This document shows, one piece after another, positions 25,386 to 34,400 of a stretch of 64,000 nucleotides of DNA. The DNA lies in NCBI RefSeq assembly GCF_028885415.1, contig NZ_CP118527.1:7006001-7070000 (forward strand), written 5' to 3'. Source of the stretch: Streptomyces coeruleorubidus. GTDB taxonomy: Bacteria > Actinomycetota > Actinomycetes > Streptomycetales > Streptomycetaceae. Both the position numbers and the translations under genes were made by a program. A model generated the notes under the pieces. The model worked only from the letters and a program-made list of their open reading frames with translations, was not told where the DNA came from and did no database searches. Each line of letters opens with the position of its first letter. Position 1 is the first letter of the stretch.

Positions 25386-26024
25386 CTACTGCCCGGGTAT
25401 CAGCAACCGCGCGGCGGCCGCGGCCGTATGAGGGCCGACCCCCAGGGCCAGCGCGGTGCGCAGGTCGTCGCCGGTGTCCACGTCCTGGCGTACGGAATCC
25501 ACGGCGGCGAGCGACAGTTCCACGGCCCCGGACGCGCGGTGCCGGGCCCGGGAATCGATGCCGAAAGCCGGGAACAATTGCCGTCCCGGGGCGGCGGCCA
25601 GCAGAGTCGTGCCGATTGCGGCCGCGTCCGGGAGAAATGCGCGCGGGAATTCAGCGGCGGCGTCGAGTACCCGGGCCAATTCCGGCGGGCGCAGCGCCGG
25701 CAGGTCGGCGTTCAGTGCGGCCACCGGACTTTCGGGACGTGCCGACCGGACGGCCCCCGCCGCGTGTGCGAGGGCGGCGTTGAGGCCGCTTCCCGGCTCG
25801 TCGGGGATGATCGCCGCGCCCAGTGCGGCCAGCTCGCGGCCGGCTCGGGTGTCGTCCGTGACCACTGCCACATCACGCACTGCCGGGCAGGCCAGCGCGG
25901 CCGCCACCGTGTCCTGGGCGAAGGCGAGCGCCAGGTCCGGCCGCAGCCCGTCGTCCGCGGTGTCCGCAAGCCTGCTCTTGGCCTGGGCCAGGGGCTTCAG
26001 GGGTACGACCAAGGTCCACTGCAC
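25386..26024 (-). CDS. cofC: phosphoenolpyruvate/2-phospholactate guanylyltransferase (coenzyme F420 synthesis)
   Basis: A 212-residue nucleotidyltransferase of the CofC/FbiD family, which joins GMP to phosphoenolpyruvate (actinobacteria) or 2-phospho-L-lactate (archaea) to start the F420 side chain. The N-terminal WTLVVPLKPLAQAKSRL is the family's GTP-binding signature, followed by VAVVTDD, LNADLPAL and DVDTGDDLRTAL. The start is GTG. In actinobacteria the substrate is expected to be phosphoenolpyruvate, so the name fbiD would also be correct. The acyltransferase gene is divergent. Confidence 0.9.
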   Translation of the reverse strand: MQWTLVVPLKPLAQAKSRLADTADDGLRPDLALAFAQDTVAAALACPAVRDVAVVTDDTRAGRELAALGAAIIPDEPGSGLNAALAHAAGAVRSARPESPVAALNADLPALRPPELARVLDAAAEFPRAFLPDAAAIGTTLLAAAPGRQLFPAFGIDSRARHRASGAVELSLAAVDSVRQDVDTGDDLRTALALGVGPHTAAAAARLLIPGQ

Positions 26025-26183
26025 AGATGTTCCGTCCCTCTCTTGTCGCGGTCATTGTCACCCGGGCCCACCGGCGCCAGGCGTGTCGGGGCGTACGGTG
26101 TTCTCGACAGACCGGCGGCCGGGGGCGACACTTGTGCGGCCCCCCGGTGGCCCCCGCTTCAGGCCTTAGAGGAAGGTGTCCGC

Positions 26184-27005
26184 GTGCCCCGCCGCAGAAT
26201 CGGCTTCTGGTACCGCTTCGCCGCGGTGATCTGCAAACCGCCGCTGGTGGTTCTGCTCAGGCGGGACTGGCGCGGAATGGAGCACATTCCGGCCGAGGGT
26301 GGATTTATCACCGCGGTGAACCACAATTCGCACATCGACCCCTTCGCTTACGCGCACTTTCAGTACAACACCGGGCGCGTCCCGCGATTCCTCGCGAAGA
26401 GCGGGCTTTTCAAGAAGGGATTCGTCGGCGCCGCGATGCGAGGCACCGGGCAGATCCCCGTCTACCGCGAGAGCACGGACGCGCTGAGCGCCTTCCGGGC
26501 CGCGATCGACGCCGTGGACCGCGGGGAATGCGTCGCCTTCTATCCCGAGGGCACCCTCACCCGCGACCCGGCCGGCTGGCCCATGACCGGCAAGACCGGG
26601 GCCGCCCGCGTCGCCCTCCAGACCAAGTGCCCGGTGATCCCCGTCGCCCAGTGGGGCTGCAACGAACTGCTGCCGCCGTACGCGAAGAAGCCGCACCTTC
26701 TGCCGCGCAAGACGCACCACGTGCTCGCCGGACCGCCGGTGGACCTCACGCGGTTCTACGACCGGGAGATGACCGCGGAGGTCCTCAAGGAGGCCACGGA
26801 GGTCATCATGGCCGCGATCACCCGCCAGCTGGAGGAGATCCGCGGCGAGAAGGCGCCCGAGACGCCCTACGATCCGCGCCGGGAGCGGATCGAACAGCGG
26901 CGCCGCACCCGGGCGCAGACACAGCGGGGCGGGCAGCAGGCGGCATCGCCGGTGCAGTCGGCACCATCGGCACAGTCGGCACAGGAAGAGGGGCTGGGCA
27001 AGTGA
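26184..27005 (+). CDS. plsC: 1-acyl-sn-glycerol-3-phosphate acyltransferase family protein
   Basis: A 273-residue PlsC-like acyltransferase, probably for phosphatidic acid synthesis. The catalytic block is VNHNSHIDPF (a variant of NHxxxxD), with FYPEGTLTRDP as the glycerol-phosphate-binding motif and VPVAQWG further on. The N-terminal stretch FWYRFAAVICKPPLVVLL may dip into the membrane. The last ~40 residues are a disordered tail rich in Arg, then Gln/Ser/Ala. The GTG at 26184 follows GGAAGGTG. Its stop overlaps the gpsA start by 4 bp (GTGA), which links it to glycerol-3-phosphate supply. Confidence 0.88.
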   Translation: MPRRRIGFWYRFAAVICKPPLVVLLRRDWRGMEHIPAEGGFITAVNHNSHIDPFAYAHFQYNTGRVPRFLAKSGLFKKGFVGAAMRGTGQIPVYRESTDALSAFRAAIDAVDRGECVAFYPEGTLTRDPAGWPMTGKTGAARVALQTKCPVIPVAQWGCNELLPPYAKKPHLLPRKTHHVLAGPPVDLTRFYDREMTAEVLKEATEVIMAAITRQLEEIRGEKAPETPYDPRRERIEQRRRTRAQTQRGGQQAASPVQSAPSAQSAQEEGLGK

Positions 27006-28012
27006 GCAAGCCGGTCAAGGCGGCGGTCCTGAGCGCCGGTTCGTGGGGCACGGCCTTCGGCATGGTGCTCGCCGACGCCGGGTGCGAGGTCACCCTGTGG
27101 GGACGCCGCCCGGAAGTCGTGGAGGCGATCAACTCCACCCGCACCAATCCCGACTACTTCCCGGGCGTCGAACTCCCGGAGAACGTGCGGGCCACCACGG
27201 ATCCCGCACAAGCCGCCGCGGACGCCGACTTCACGGTCCTGTCGGTCCCCTCGCAGACCCTGCGCGGCAACCTCGCCGACTGGGCGCCGCTGCTCGCCCC
27301 CGGCACGGTCCTGGTGTCGCTGATGAAGGGCGTCGAACTCGGCTCCGCGATGCGGATGAGCGAGGTCATCGACGACGTCGCCAAGGTCGGCCCGGACCGC
27401 ATCGCCGTGGTCACCGGCCCCAACCTGGCCCGCGAGATCGCCGCGCGGATGCCGGCCGCCGCCGTGGTCGCCTGCACCGACGAGGCCGTCGCCCAGCGGC
27501 TCCAGGCCGCCTGCCACACGCCGTACTTCCGCCCGTACACCAACACCGATGTCGTCGGCTGTGAACTCGGCGGCGCGGTCAAGAACGTCATCGGCCTGGC
27601 CGTCGGCATCGCGGACGGCATGGGCCTCGGCGACAACGCCAAGGGCTCGCTCATCACCCGCGGTCTCGCCGAGACCACCCGGCTCGGCATCGCGCTCGGC
27701 GCCGACCCGCTGACCTTCTCCGGACTCGCGGGCCTGGGTGACCTGGTGGCCACCTGCTCCTCGCCGCTGTCCCGCAACCACACCTTCGGCACCAACCTCG
27801 GCAAGGGCATGACCCTCCAGGAGACCATCGCGGTCACCAAGCAGACCGCCGAGGGCGTCAAGTCCTGCGAATCGGTGCTGGATCTGGCCCGCAGGCACGG
27901 CGTCGACATGCCCATCACGGAGACGGTCGTCGGCATCGTGCACGAGGGCAAGCCTCCGGTGGTGGCCCTCAAGGAGCTGATGTCGCGCAGCGCGAAGCCG
28001 GAACGACGCTGA
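27002..28012 (+). CDS. gpsA: NAD(P)-dependent glycerol-3-phosphate dehydrogenase
   Basis: A 336-residue enzyme reducing dihydroxyacetone phosphate to sn-glycerol-3-phosphate for phospholipid synthesis. The N-terminal Rossmann motif reads LSAGSWGTAFG, with Ser in place of the usual first Gly of GxGxWG. The catalytic Lys block GGAVKNVIGLAVGIADG and the substrate motif SRNHTFG are intact. The GTG start overlaps the acyltransferase stop, so the two consecutive steps of phosphatidic acid formation are encoded as a coupled pair. Confidence 0.96.
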   Translation: MSKPVKAAVLSAGSWGTAFGMVLADAGCEVTLWGRRPEVVEAINSTRTNPDYFPGVELPENVRATTDPAQAAADADFTVLSVPSQTLRGNLADWAPLLAPGTVLVSLMKGVELGSAMRMSEVIDDVAKVGPDRIAVVTGPNLAREIAARMPAAAVVACTDEAVAQRLQAACHTPYFRPYTNTDVVGCELGGAVKNVIGLAVGIADGMGLGDNAKGSLITRGLAETTRLGIALGADPLTFSGLAGLGDLVATCSSPLSRNHTFGTNLGKGMTLQETIAVTKQTAEGVKSCESVLDLARRHGVDMPITETVVGIVHEGKPPVVALKELMSRSAKPERR

Positions 28013-28071
28013 GCGACGCGGGTTCGCGGGCGCTGTATCCCGGCCCTACCAACGGGTACTCTCAACGCGAT

Positions 28072-29229
28072 ATGAGCACCGAGAACCTCCCCCAGAGCCC
28101 CGAGCAGCCGTCTCGTAAGCCGCGTGTGGCCGTCGTGTTCGGGGGGCGCAGCTCCGAACACGGGATCTCCATGGTCACCGCCGGAGCCGTCCTCAAGGCC
28201 ATCGACCGGACGAAGTACGACGTCCTGCCGATCGGCATCACCCGAGAAGGCCGCTGGGTGCTCACCGCCGACGAACCGGAACGCATGGCGATCACCGAAC
28301 GCCGCACACCCAGCGTCGAGGAACTCGCCGAGTCGGCCGAGGGCGGCGTGGTGCTCCCCGTCGACCCCGCCAACCGCGAAGTCGTCTACAGCGAGCCGGG
28401 ATCCGTCCCCAAGGCGCTCGGCGAGGTCGACGTGGTCTTCCCGGTGCTGCACGGCCCCTACGGCGAGGACGGCACCCTCCAGGGCCTTCTGGAGCTCTCC
28501 GGCGTCCCGTACGTCGGTTCGGGCGTGCTCGCCTCGGCCGTGGGCCAGGACAAGGAGTACATGAAGCGGGTGTTCACCTCCTTCGGGCTCCGGGTCGGCC
28601 CGTACGTGGTCATCCGCCCGCGCGAGTGGGAGCGGGACGAGTCCGCCGCCCGCAAGAAGATCGTCGACTTCGCCGGCGAGCACGGCTGGCCGCTGTTCGT
28701 GAAGCCCGCGCGCGCCGGTTCGTCGATCGGCATCACCAAGGTCGATGACCTCTCCGGCCTCGACGAGGCGATCGCCGAGGCCCAGCGGCACGACCCGAAG
28801 ATCCTCGTGGAGGCCGCGCTGCGCGGCCGCGAGATCGAGTGCGGCGTCCTGGAGTTCGAGGACGGCCCCCGGGCCTCCGTCCCCGCCGAGATCCCCTCAC
28901 CCGAGGCCCACGCGTACTACGACTTCGAGGCCAAGTACATCGACTCGACGCCGGGGATCGTGCCGGCGCCTCTGACGCAGGAGGAGACGGCCGAGGTGCA
29001 GCGCCTGGCGGTCGACGCCTTCGAGGCGGCGTCCTGCGAGGGCCTGGTCCGCGCGGACTTCTTCCTCGCCGAGGACGGCGAGTTCGTGATCAACGAGATC
29101 AACACGATGCCCGGCTTCACGCCCATCTCGATGTATCCGCAGATGTGGCAGGCGAGCGGGGTGAGCTACCCGGAGCTGGTGGACCGCCTGGTGCAGGCGG
29201 CACTTCGCAGGTCGACAGGACTGCGCTGA
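28072..29229 (+). CDS. ddl: D-alanine-D-alanine ligase
   Basis: A 385-residue ATP-grasp ligase making D-Ala-D-Ala for peptidoglycan. Visible blocks: VVFGGRSSEHGISM at the N-terminus, PVLHGPYGEDGTLQG, YVGSGVLASAVGQDKEYMK, VKPARAGSSIGITKV and the metal-binding INEINTMPGFTPISMYP. The Tyr in EAHAYYDFEAKYID is typical of D-Ala ligases rather than D-lactate ligases. It starts 59 bp after gpsA with TACTCT just upstream, so it may have its own promoter. Its terminator lies within the 3' end of the convergent lipoprotein gene. Confidence 0.95.
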   Translation: MSTENLPQSPEQPSRKPRVAVVFGGRSSEHGISMVTAGAVLKAIDRTKYDVLPIGITREGRWVLTADEPERMAITERRTPSVEELAESAEGGVVLPVDPANREVVYSEPGSVPKALGEVDVVFPVLHGPYGEDGTLQGLLELSGVPYVGSGVLASAVGQDKEYMKRVFTSFGLRVGPYVVIRPREWERDESAARKKIVDFAGEHGWPLFVKPARAGSSIGITKVDDLSGLDEAIAEAQRHDPKILVEAALRGREIECGVLEFEDGPRASVPAEIPSPEAHAYYDFEAKYIDSTPGIVPAPLTQEETAEVQRLAVDAFEAASCEGLVRADFFLAEDGEFVINEINTMPGFTPISMYPQMWQASGVSYPELVDRLVQAALRRSTGLR

Positions 29230-29257
29230 CTCAGGGGCCGCGGGCAAAGCGCGGCGC

Positions 29258-29785
29258 TCAGGAGGCGATCCCTTCGGGGATCGCCTTTTTCACAGCCGAA
29301 GCCAGATCGATCAGAACCCCCGAGCTGTCCACACCCTCCGGCACGGCCACCTCGACATAGACCTCACGGTTCGCCGAGGTGAACCGGTACCCCCCGTCGT
29401 CCTGCTTCTCCATCAGCCAGTCGACCCCGTTCACACCGCCGGCGACCGCGTCCGGATCATGCCCGTCGGCCACCTTCGGATCGACCATCTTCGGCGGCTG
29501 CGGCACACCGCAGCGAAGTATGATCGCCGGGCTGCCCCAGCCCGCCGTCAGCGCCGACGCGGGCTCGGGATCCTCGCGACGCTCTCCGTCCACCTTCGCG
29601 GGCAGTACCTTGTCCAGGTTCCGGCACAGTTCCGCGACCTTCGCGTCCGGACTGGGAACCGCCGCCGACGCGCTGTCGTCTGCTGAGGAGCAGCCCGCGG
29701 CAGTGATCAACAGCGCGAGAGCGGGCAGGCGGAAGAAAACGCGGGACACACAGTGGTGCCGGTGACGGAAAGAGTTCACCGGCAC
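29258..29785 (-). CDS. DUF3515 lipoprotein
   Basis: A 175-residue putative lipoprotein. The N-terminus has a basic stretch, a hydrophobic core (FFRLPALALLITAA) and a lipobox ending at Cys32 (ITAAGC), followed by a Ser/Asp/Ala linker. The remaining ~130 residues match the actinobacterial DUF3515 pattern: AELCRNLDKVLPAKVDG, a central ILRCGVPQPP, and a WLMEKQDDGGYRFTSANREVYVEV segment. The two cysteines in the mature part may pair. Function is unknown. Two GTG starts are possible (29785 or 29779). Its last codons form the ddl terminator. Confidence 0.85.
   Translation of the reverse strand: MPVNSFRHRHHCVSRVFFRLPALALLITAAGCSSADDSASAAVPSPDAKVAELCRNLDKVLPAKVDGERREDPEPASALTAGWGSPAIILRCGVPQPPKMVDPKVADGHDPDAVAGGVNGVDWLMEKQDDGGYRFTSANREVYVEVAVPEGVDSSGVLIDLASAVKKAIPEGIAS
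29264..29290 (+). terminator. ddl terminator inside the convergent gene's coding end
   Basis: GGCGATCCC, loop TTCG, GGGATCGCC, then TTTTT. On the other strand the same bases code for AIPEGIA near the C-terminus of the DUF3515 protein. Confidence 0.93.
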
Positions 29786-29799
29786 AGGGTAGACGGGGG

Positions 29800-30033
29800 C
29801 TACAGATGGACGACCGGGCAGGTCAGGGTGCGGGTGATGCCGTCCACTTGCTGGACCTTGGCGACCACCATGCGGCCGAGGTCGTCGACGGTGTCGGCCT
29901 GGGCCCGCACGATCACGTCGTACGGTCCTGTGACGTCCTCGGCCTGGATGACTCCAGGAATCTTGCTGATCGTCTCGGCGACGGTCGACGCCTTGCCGAC
30001 CTCCGTCTGGATCAGGATGTACGCCTGTACCAC
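29800..30033 (-). CDS. stand-alone Lrp/AsnC ligand-binding (RAM) domain protein
   Basis: 77 residues making up just the effector-binding domain of Lrp/AsnC regulators, with no DNA-binding domain. MVQAYILIQTEVGKAST and PGVIQAEDVTGPYDVIVRAQADT show the ferredoxin-like beta-alpha-beta pattern. Such proteins form oligomers that bind amino acids; partners are unknown. The GTG at 30033 with GGAGG just upstream is the clear start; the long frame upstream of it is not coding. It sits 14 bp after the DUF3515 gene start region on the same strand, divergent from thiL. Confidence 0.88.
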   Translation of the reverse strand: MVQAYILIQTEVGKASTVAETISKIPGVIQAEDVTGPYDVIVRAQADTVDDLGRMVVAKVQQVDGITRTLTCPVVHL

Positions 30034-30239
30034 GGAACCTCCAGGGCGGCCACGAGGATCATGTGGGGAAAAGGAACGCCACGGTATCGCGTCGCCGCTC
30101 GCCGCGGGGAGACCTGCGGGGACCGGGTCTTGCGCGCCGGGGTGCAGGTCCGGCAGAACTTGACGGTCACTTCGACCGTAACGAGGACCGAAAGGCCTCG
30201 CGACCGGGCACGGACAGGGACAGAAGGGGAGAAAGGGCA

Positions 30240-31205
30240 ATGAAGGGCACTGTTGGTGAGCTCGGTGAGTTCGGGCTCATCAGGGAGCTCACCTCCCGTC
30301 TGACCACCACCCCGGCGGTCCGGGTCGGCCCCGGCGACGACGCCGCCGTGGTGGCCGCGCCCGACCGCAGGGTCGTGGCCAGTACGGACATCCTGGTCGA
30401 GGGCCGGCACTTCCGCCGGGACTGGTCGACGGCCTACGACGTGGGCCGCAAGGCGGCGGCGCAGAACCTCGCCGACATCGCCGCCATGGGCGCCGTGCCG
30501 ACCGCGCTGCTGCTCGGTCTGGTCGTTCCGGCCGAGCTGCCGGTGACATGGGCGAGCGAGCTGATGGACGGCCTGCGCGACGAGTGCCAGGTGGCCGGTG
30601 CCGCCGTGGTCGGCGGTGACGTCGTACGCGGCGACTCGATCATGGTGTCCATCACCGCGCTCGGCGACCTGCGCAACCAGGAGCCGGTGACGCGGGCGGG
30701 CGCACAGCCCGGTGACCTCGTCGCGGTGACGGGCTGGCTGGGCTGGTCGGCGGCCGGGTACGCGGTGCTGTCGCGCGGGTTCCGCTCGCCGCGCGCCTTC
30801 GTGGAGGCCCACAGGCGGCCCGAGCCGCCGTACCACGCGGGTCCGGCGGCCGCCGGGCTCGGGGCGACCGCGATGTGCGACGTGAGCGACGGGCTGATCG
30901 CCGACCTCGGGCACATCGCCGAGGCCAGCAAGGTCCGCATCGACATCCGCTCCGGTGCGATCGACATCCCCTCCCAGATGAACGACATCGGGCAGGCCGT
31001 CGGCGTCGACCCCATGCAGTGGGTGCTGACCGGGGGAGAGGACCACGCGATCGTGGCGACCTTCCCGCCGGACGTGAAGCTGCCCGCCCGCTGGAAGGTC
31101 ATCGGCGAGGTCCTCAACCCGTCGGCGCTGCCCCAGGTGACGGTCGACGGGGCGCCGTGGACCAGCAAGGGCGGCTGGGACCACTTCGGGGACATGGACT
31201 CATGA
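30240..31205 (+). CDS. thiL: thiamine-monophosphate kinase
   Basis: A 321-residue kinase converting thiamine monophosphate to the active cofactor thiamine diphosphate. PurM/SelD-like motifs: [51 protein letters not shown], and [15 protein letters not shown] in the C-half, with [11 protein letters not shown]. The ATG start at 30240 follows GGGGAGAAAGGGC. The stop overlaps the thiD start as ATGA. Confidence 0.95.
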   Translation: MKGTVGELGEFGLIRELTSRLTTTPAVRVGPGDDAAVVAAPDRRVVASTDILVEGRHFRRDWSTAYDVGRKAAAQNLADIAAMGAVPTALLLGLVVPAELPVTWASELMDGLRDECQVAGAAVVGGDVVRGDSIMVSITALGDLRNQEPVTRAGAQPGDLVAVTGWLGWSAAGYAVLSRGFRSPRAFVEAHRRPEPPYHAGPAAAGLGATAMCDVSDGLIADLGHIAEASKVRIDIRSGAIDIPSQMNDIGQAVGVDPMQWVLTGGEDHAIVATFPPDVKLPARWKVIGEVLNPSALPQVTVDGAPWTSKGGWDHFGDMDS

Positions 31206-31993
31206 TTCCCAACGTCCTCACGGTGGCGGGCTCCGACTCGGGCGGCGGCGCCGGCATCCAGGCCGACCTGAAGACGATGCTCGCGCTCGGCGTGCACGGC
31301 ATGAGCGTCCTCACGGCGGTGACCGCGCAGAACTCCCTCGGCGTGCAGGGGGCTTGGGAACTGCCGGTGGAGGCGGTGCGGGCGCAGTACCGCAGTGTCG
31401 TCGACGACATCGGCGTCCAGGCGGTCAAGACCGGGATGCTGGCCTCCGCCGAACTCGTGGAGACGGTGGCCGAGTTGATCGCGGGCACGCACGCCCCGGC
31501 GGTCGTCGACCCGGTGGGCGTCTCCAAGCACGGCGACTCCCTGCTCGCCGCCTCGGCCCTGGACTCGGTCCGCACGAAGCTGCTGCCGGTGGCGACGGTC
31601 GCCACCCCGAACCTCGACGAGGTGGCCCAGCTGACGGGCGTGCGCGTGGAGTCGGAGGAGCAGCTGCGGCGGGCCGCGACGGCCGTGCTCGGGTGCGGGC
31701 CGCGGTGGGTGCTGATCAAGGGCGGTCACCTGTCCGGGGACGCCGTCGATCTGCTCACGGACGGCTCCGAGGAGCACTGGCTGCGGGCACCGAGACTCGA
31801 CAACCGGCACACCCACGGCACGGGCTGCACCCTCGCCTCCGCGATCGCGTCACAGCTCGCCAAGGGGCACTCGGTGCCGGAGGCGGTCACGGCGGCCAAG
31901 GAGTACGTCACCGGGGCGATCGCGGCCGGATTCGCCCTCGGCGGGGGGATCGGGCCGGTGGATCATGGCTGGCGGTTCCGGGCCGGTTCCTGA
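31202..31993 (+). CDS. thiD: hydroxymethylpyrimidine/phosphomethylpyrimidine kinase
   Basis: A 263-residue ribokinase-fold enzyme that phosphorylates the pyrimidine precursor of thiamine twice. Signatures: [21 protein letters not shown] at the N-terminus, [27 protein letters not shown] and the anion-hole motif [12 protein letters not shown]. It is coupled to thiL by a 4-bp ATGA overlap. No TPP riboswitch is seen upstream of the pair. Confidence 0.95.
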   Translation: MIPNVLTVAGSDSGGGAGIQADLKTMLALGVHGMSVLTAVTAQNSLGVQGAWELPVEAVRAQYRSVVDDIGVQAVKTGMLASAELVETVAELIAGTHAPAVVDPVGVSKHGDSLLAASALDSVRTKLLPVATVATPNLDEVAQLTGVRVESEEQLRRAATAVLGCGPRWVLIKGGHLSGDAVDLLTDGSEEHWLRAPRLDNRHTHGTGCTLASAIASQLAKGHSVPEAVTAAKEYVTGAIAAGFALGGGIGPVDHGWRFRAGS

Positions 31994-32012
31994 GCATCCG
32001 GGCATGGCAAAA

Positions 32013-32039
32013 AGCCGGTCCACCAGAGGTGGACCGGCT
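32013..32039. terminator. bidirectional terminator between thiD and rpmB
   Basis: AGCCGGTCCACC, loop AGA, GGTGGACCGGCT: a perfect 12-bp stem. It has a T-run on the minus-strand reading, so it serves rpmB best and thiD as well. Confidence 0.93.
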
Positions 32040-32079
32040 CTCTACAGCGAACCAGCAGTGGCCGCGCGCTAGCTGAGCG

Positions 32080-32265
32080 TCAGCGCGAGACCTTGCCGGC
32101 CTTGATGCACGAGGTGCAAGCGTTCACGCGCTTCGGCGTCCCGCCCACCACGGTACGCACACGCTGGATGTTCGGGTTCCAGCGGCGGGACGTACGGCGG
32201 TGCGAGTGCGAGATGTTGTTGCCGAAGCCCGGCCCCTTGCCGCAGACGTCGCAGTTGGCAGCCAC
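32080..32265 (-). CDS. rpmB: 50S ribosomal protein L28, zinc-binding type
   Basis: A 61-residue L28 of the large subunit. It has two CxxC pairs (CDVC near the N-terminus, CTSC near the C-terminus) that mark the zinc-binding form; Streptomyces often have a second, zinc-free paralogue under Zur control. The basic middle ([16 protein letters not shown]) is the rRNA-binding part. It is monocistronic and divergent from the DAK2 gene, which starts about 250 bp away. Confidence 0.95.
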   Translation of the reverse strand: MAANCDVCGKGPGFGNNISHSHRRTSRRWNPNIQRVRTVVGGTPKRVNACTSCIKAGKVSR

Positions 32266-32512
32266 GGGTCACTCCAAAGACTTCAGATGCACTTACGGTT
32301 GATCCCGGCATGCCGGGATCAGGTCGTAGGATCTGAGTGGCGCTGCCAGGGGAATGGCCCGATTTGGATCGGGCAACCGGAGCAGCATACAACGGCTGCG
32401 CCCGTAGAACGAAACTACCATGGTCGGCCCGGGACCTCTCCCGGCCCACTTCCGGTGGACACCGTCCCGGGGTCTACGCTGCCTGCCACGTCCAGCAGCT
32501 CAGGGAGGCGCA

Positions 32513-34390
32513 GTGGCGCAGGTGCCGCAGACATTCTTCGATGCTCTCGCGGTGCGCACCTGGTGCGGTCTCGCACTCGAGACGCTGGGGCGGGCGCGTG
32601 AGGAGATCGACGCGATCAACGTCTACCCCGTGGCGGACGGGGACACCGGCACGAATCTGTATCTGACCGTGGAGTCCGCCGTCGCGGCGGTCGAGGCCGT
32701 GTTCGCGGGGCATGCGGCGCGGTCGGGCCCTGAGGGGCCGACGCTGGCCGACGCCGCCCGGGCGATGGCCCACGGAGCGCTCATCGGTGCCCGGGGGAAC
32801 TCGGGGACGATCCTCGCCCAGCTGCTGCGCGGCATGTCCCAGGTGCTGGCCGACGCCGGGACCGCGCACGCCGATGGCGAGAGAGAGCCTGCCGACGGCC
32901 AGGGACTGCGGCTGGCCCTGCGGCACGCGGCCGATTCCGCCCGGCAGGCCGTGGCCCACCCCGTCGAGGGCACGGTCCTCACGGTCGCCTCGGCCGCCGC
33001 CGATGCCGCCGACGCCGCCTGTGGTGCCGAGGGCGACTGCGGAACGGTGGCCCGGGCGGCCTATGAGGGAGCGCGCGCGGCCCTGGCGGCGACCCCGGGC
33101 CAGCTGCCCGTCCTGGAACGCGCCGGGGTGGTCGACGCCGGTGGGCGGGGGCTGGTGGCGGTGCTCGGGGCGCTGGTTGAGACGTTCACGGGGGAGAGGC
33201 CGCGGGCCGTGGCGGCGACGGTGACCGCGGGGGCCCTGCGGGTGGGCGCGGGAGCGGCGAGTGCGGTGGTCTCCGAGGCCGGGGTGCCCGGTCAGGCGGA
33301 CGGTTCGGCATCGAGTGTGCTCGCAGGGCCGGCCGAGGACTCCAAGGACTGGTACGCGGACTCGTGGGGCCCGCACGCGCGCGTGGAAGCCGCCGAAGGG
33401 CTCGCCCCGGCCGTCGGCGCCCCGCGCGGTGAGTGTGCCGACAGTGCCGCCGCGGGCGACCGGGACGGCCCCGCCTTCGAGGTGATCTACCTCCTGGAGG
33501 CCGAGGACGCGGCCGTGGCGCGGTTGCGGGAGCGGCTCGACGAGCTCGGGGACTCCCTCGTCGTGGTCGGCGGCGACGGGCTGTGGAACGTCCATGTCCA
33601 TGTCGACGACGCGGGCGCCGCCGTCGAGGCCGGTATCGAGGCCGGGCGGCCCTACCGGATCCGCGTCACGCACTTCGGCGCCGGCGACGTGCACACCACC
33701 GGCGCCGAGCGGCCTGCCCGCGAGCGCGCCCAGCGTGCCGTCGTGGCCGTGGTGCCCGGCGAGGGCCTGGCCGGGCTGTACACCGAGGCAGGAGCGACCA
33801 CCGTGCTCGCACGCCCCGGGGAGCCGCCCGCGAGCGGCGAGCTCGTACAGGCCGTACGGCGGGCCCACGCGCGCGAGGTCGTGCTGCTGCCCAACGACGC
33901 CGAGCTGCGCCACACCGCCGCCGCGGCGGCCGAGCAAGCTCGCACCGAGGGTATCCGCGTGGCCCTCATCCCGACCCGCTCGGCGGTCCAGGGCATCGCG
34001 GCGCTGGCCGTGCACGAGCCGGAGCGCCGCTTCGACGAGGACGTGGTGTCGATGACCTCGGCGGCCGGCGCGACCCGCTACGCCGAGGTCACCGTCGCCG
34101 AACGCCAGGCCTGGACGATGGCCGGCATCTGCCAGGCCGGCGACGTACTCGGCCTGATCGACGGCGACGTGGCCGTGATCGGCTCGGACGTCACGGCCAC
34201 CGCCGAGACCGTCCTGGACCGCATGCTCGCGGCCGGGGGCGAGATGGTCACCCTGGTGCTCGGCGACGAGGCTCCCGGCACCATCGCCGAGCACCTGGAG
34301 GGCCGGGTCCGCGAGGGGTACCTCGCCGTCGACACGGTCGTGTACCGGGGCGGACGGCAGGGGGCCCTGCTGCTCATCGGCGTCGAGTAG
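32513..34390 (+). CDS. DAK2-domain protein, FakA/YloV-like (fatty-acid kinase type)
   Basis: 625 residues with an N-terminal DAK2 domain (residues 1-~200: INVYPVADGDTGTNL for ATP/metal binding, RGNSGTILAQLLRGM, VEGTVLTV, DAGGRGL) and a C-terminal DegV-like/FakA middle domain (VYLLEAED..., HVHVDDAGAAVEAG, MTSAAGATRYAEVTVAERQAW). FakA-type proteins phosphorylate fatty acids bound to FakB partners, but no FakB gene is nearby. Homologues commonly precede recG, as here allowing for the inserted pair. A Pro/Asp/Ala-rich linker joins the two domains. The GTG at 32513 has an AGGGAGG ribosome-binding site. Confidence 0.88.
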   Translation: MAQVPQTFFDALAVRTWCGLALETLGRAREEIDAINVYPVADGDTGTNLYLTVESAVAAVEAVFAGHAARSGPEGPTLADAARAMAHGALIGARGNSGTILAQLLRGMSQVLADAGTAHADGEREPADGQGLRLALRHAADSARQAVAHPVEGTVLTVASAAADAADAACGAEGDCGTVARAAYEGARAALAATPGQLPVLERAGVVDAGGRGLVAVLGALVETFTGERPRAVAATVTAGALRVGAGAASAVVSEAGVPGQADGSASSVLAGPAEDSKDWYADSWGPHARVEAAEGLAPAVGAPRGECADSAAAGDRDGPAFEVIYLLEAEDAAVARLRERLDELGDSLVVVGGDGLWNVHVHVDDAGAAVEAGIEAGRPYRIRVTHFGAGDVHTTGAERPARERAQRAVVAVVPGEGLAGLYTEAGATTVLARPGEPPASGELVQAVRRAHAREVVLLPNDAELRHTAAAAAEQARTEGIRVALIPTRSAVQGIAALAVHEPERRFDEDVVSMTSAAGATRYAEVTVAERQAWTMAGICQAGDVLGLIDGDVAVIGSDVTATAETVLDRMLAAGGEMVTLVLGDEAPGTIAEHLEGRVREGYLAVDTVVYRGGRQGALLLIGVE

Positions 34391-34400
34391 GCGGAGCCGA

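Noticed and set aside
30034-30239. TPP riboswitch upstream of thiL-thiD
   Set aside because: No sequence resembling the conserved CUGAGA core in the right arrangement.
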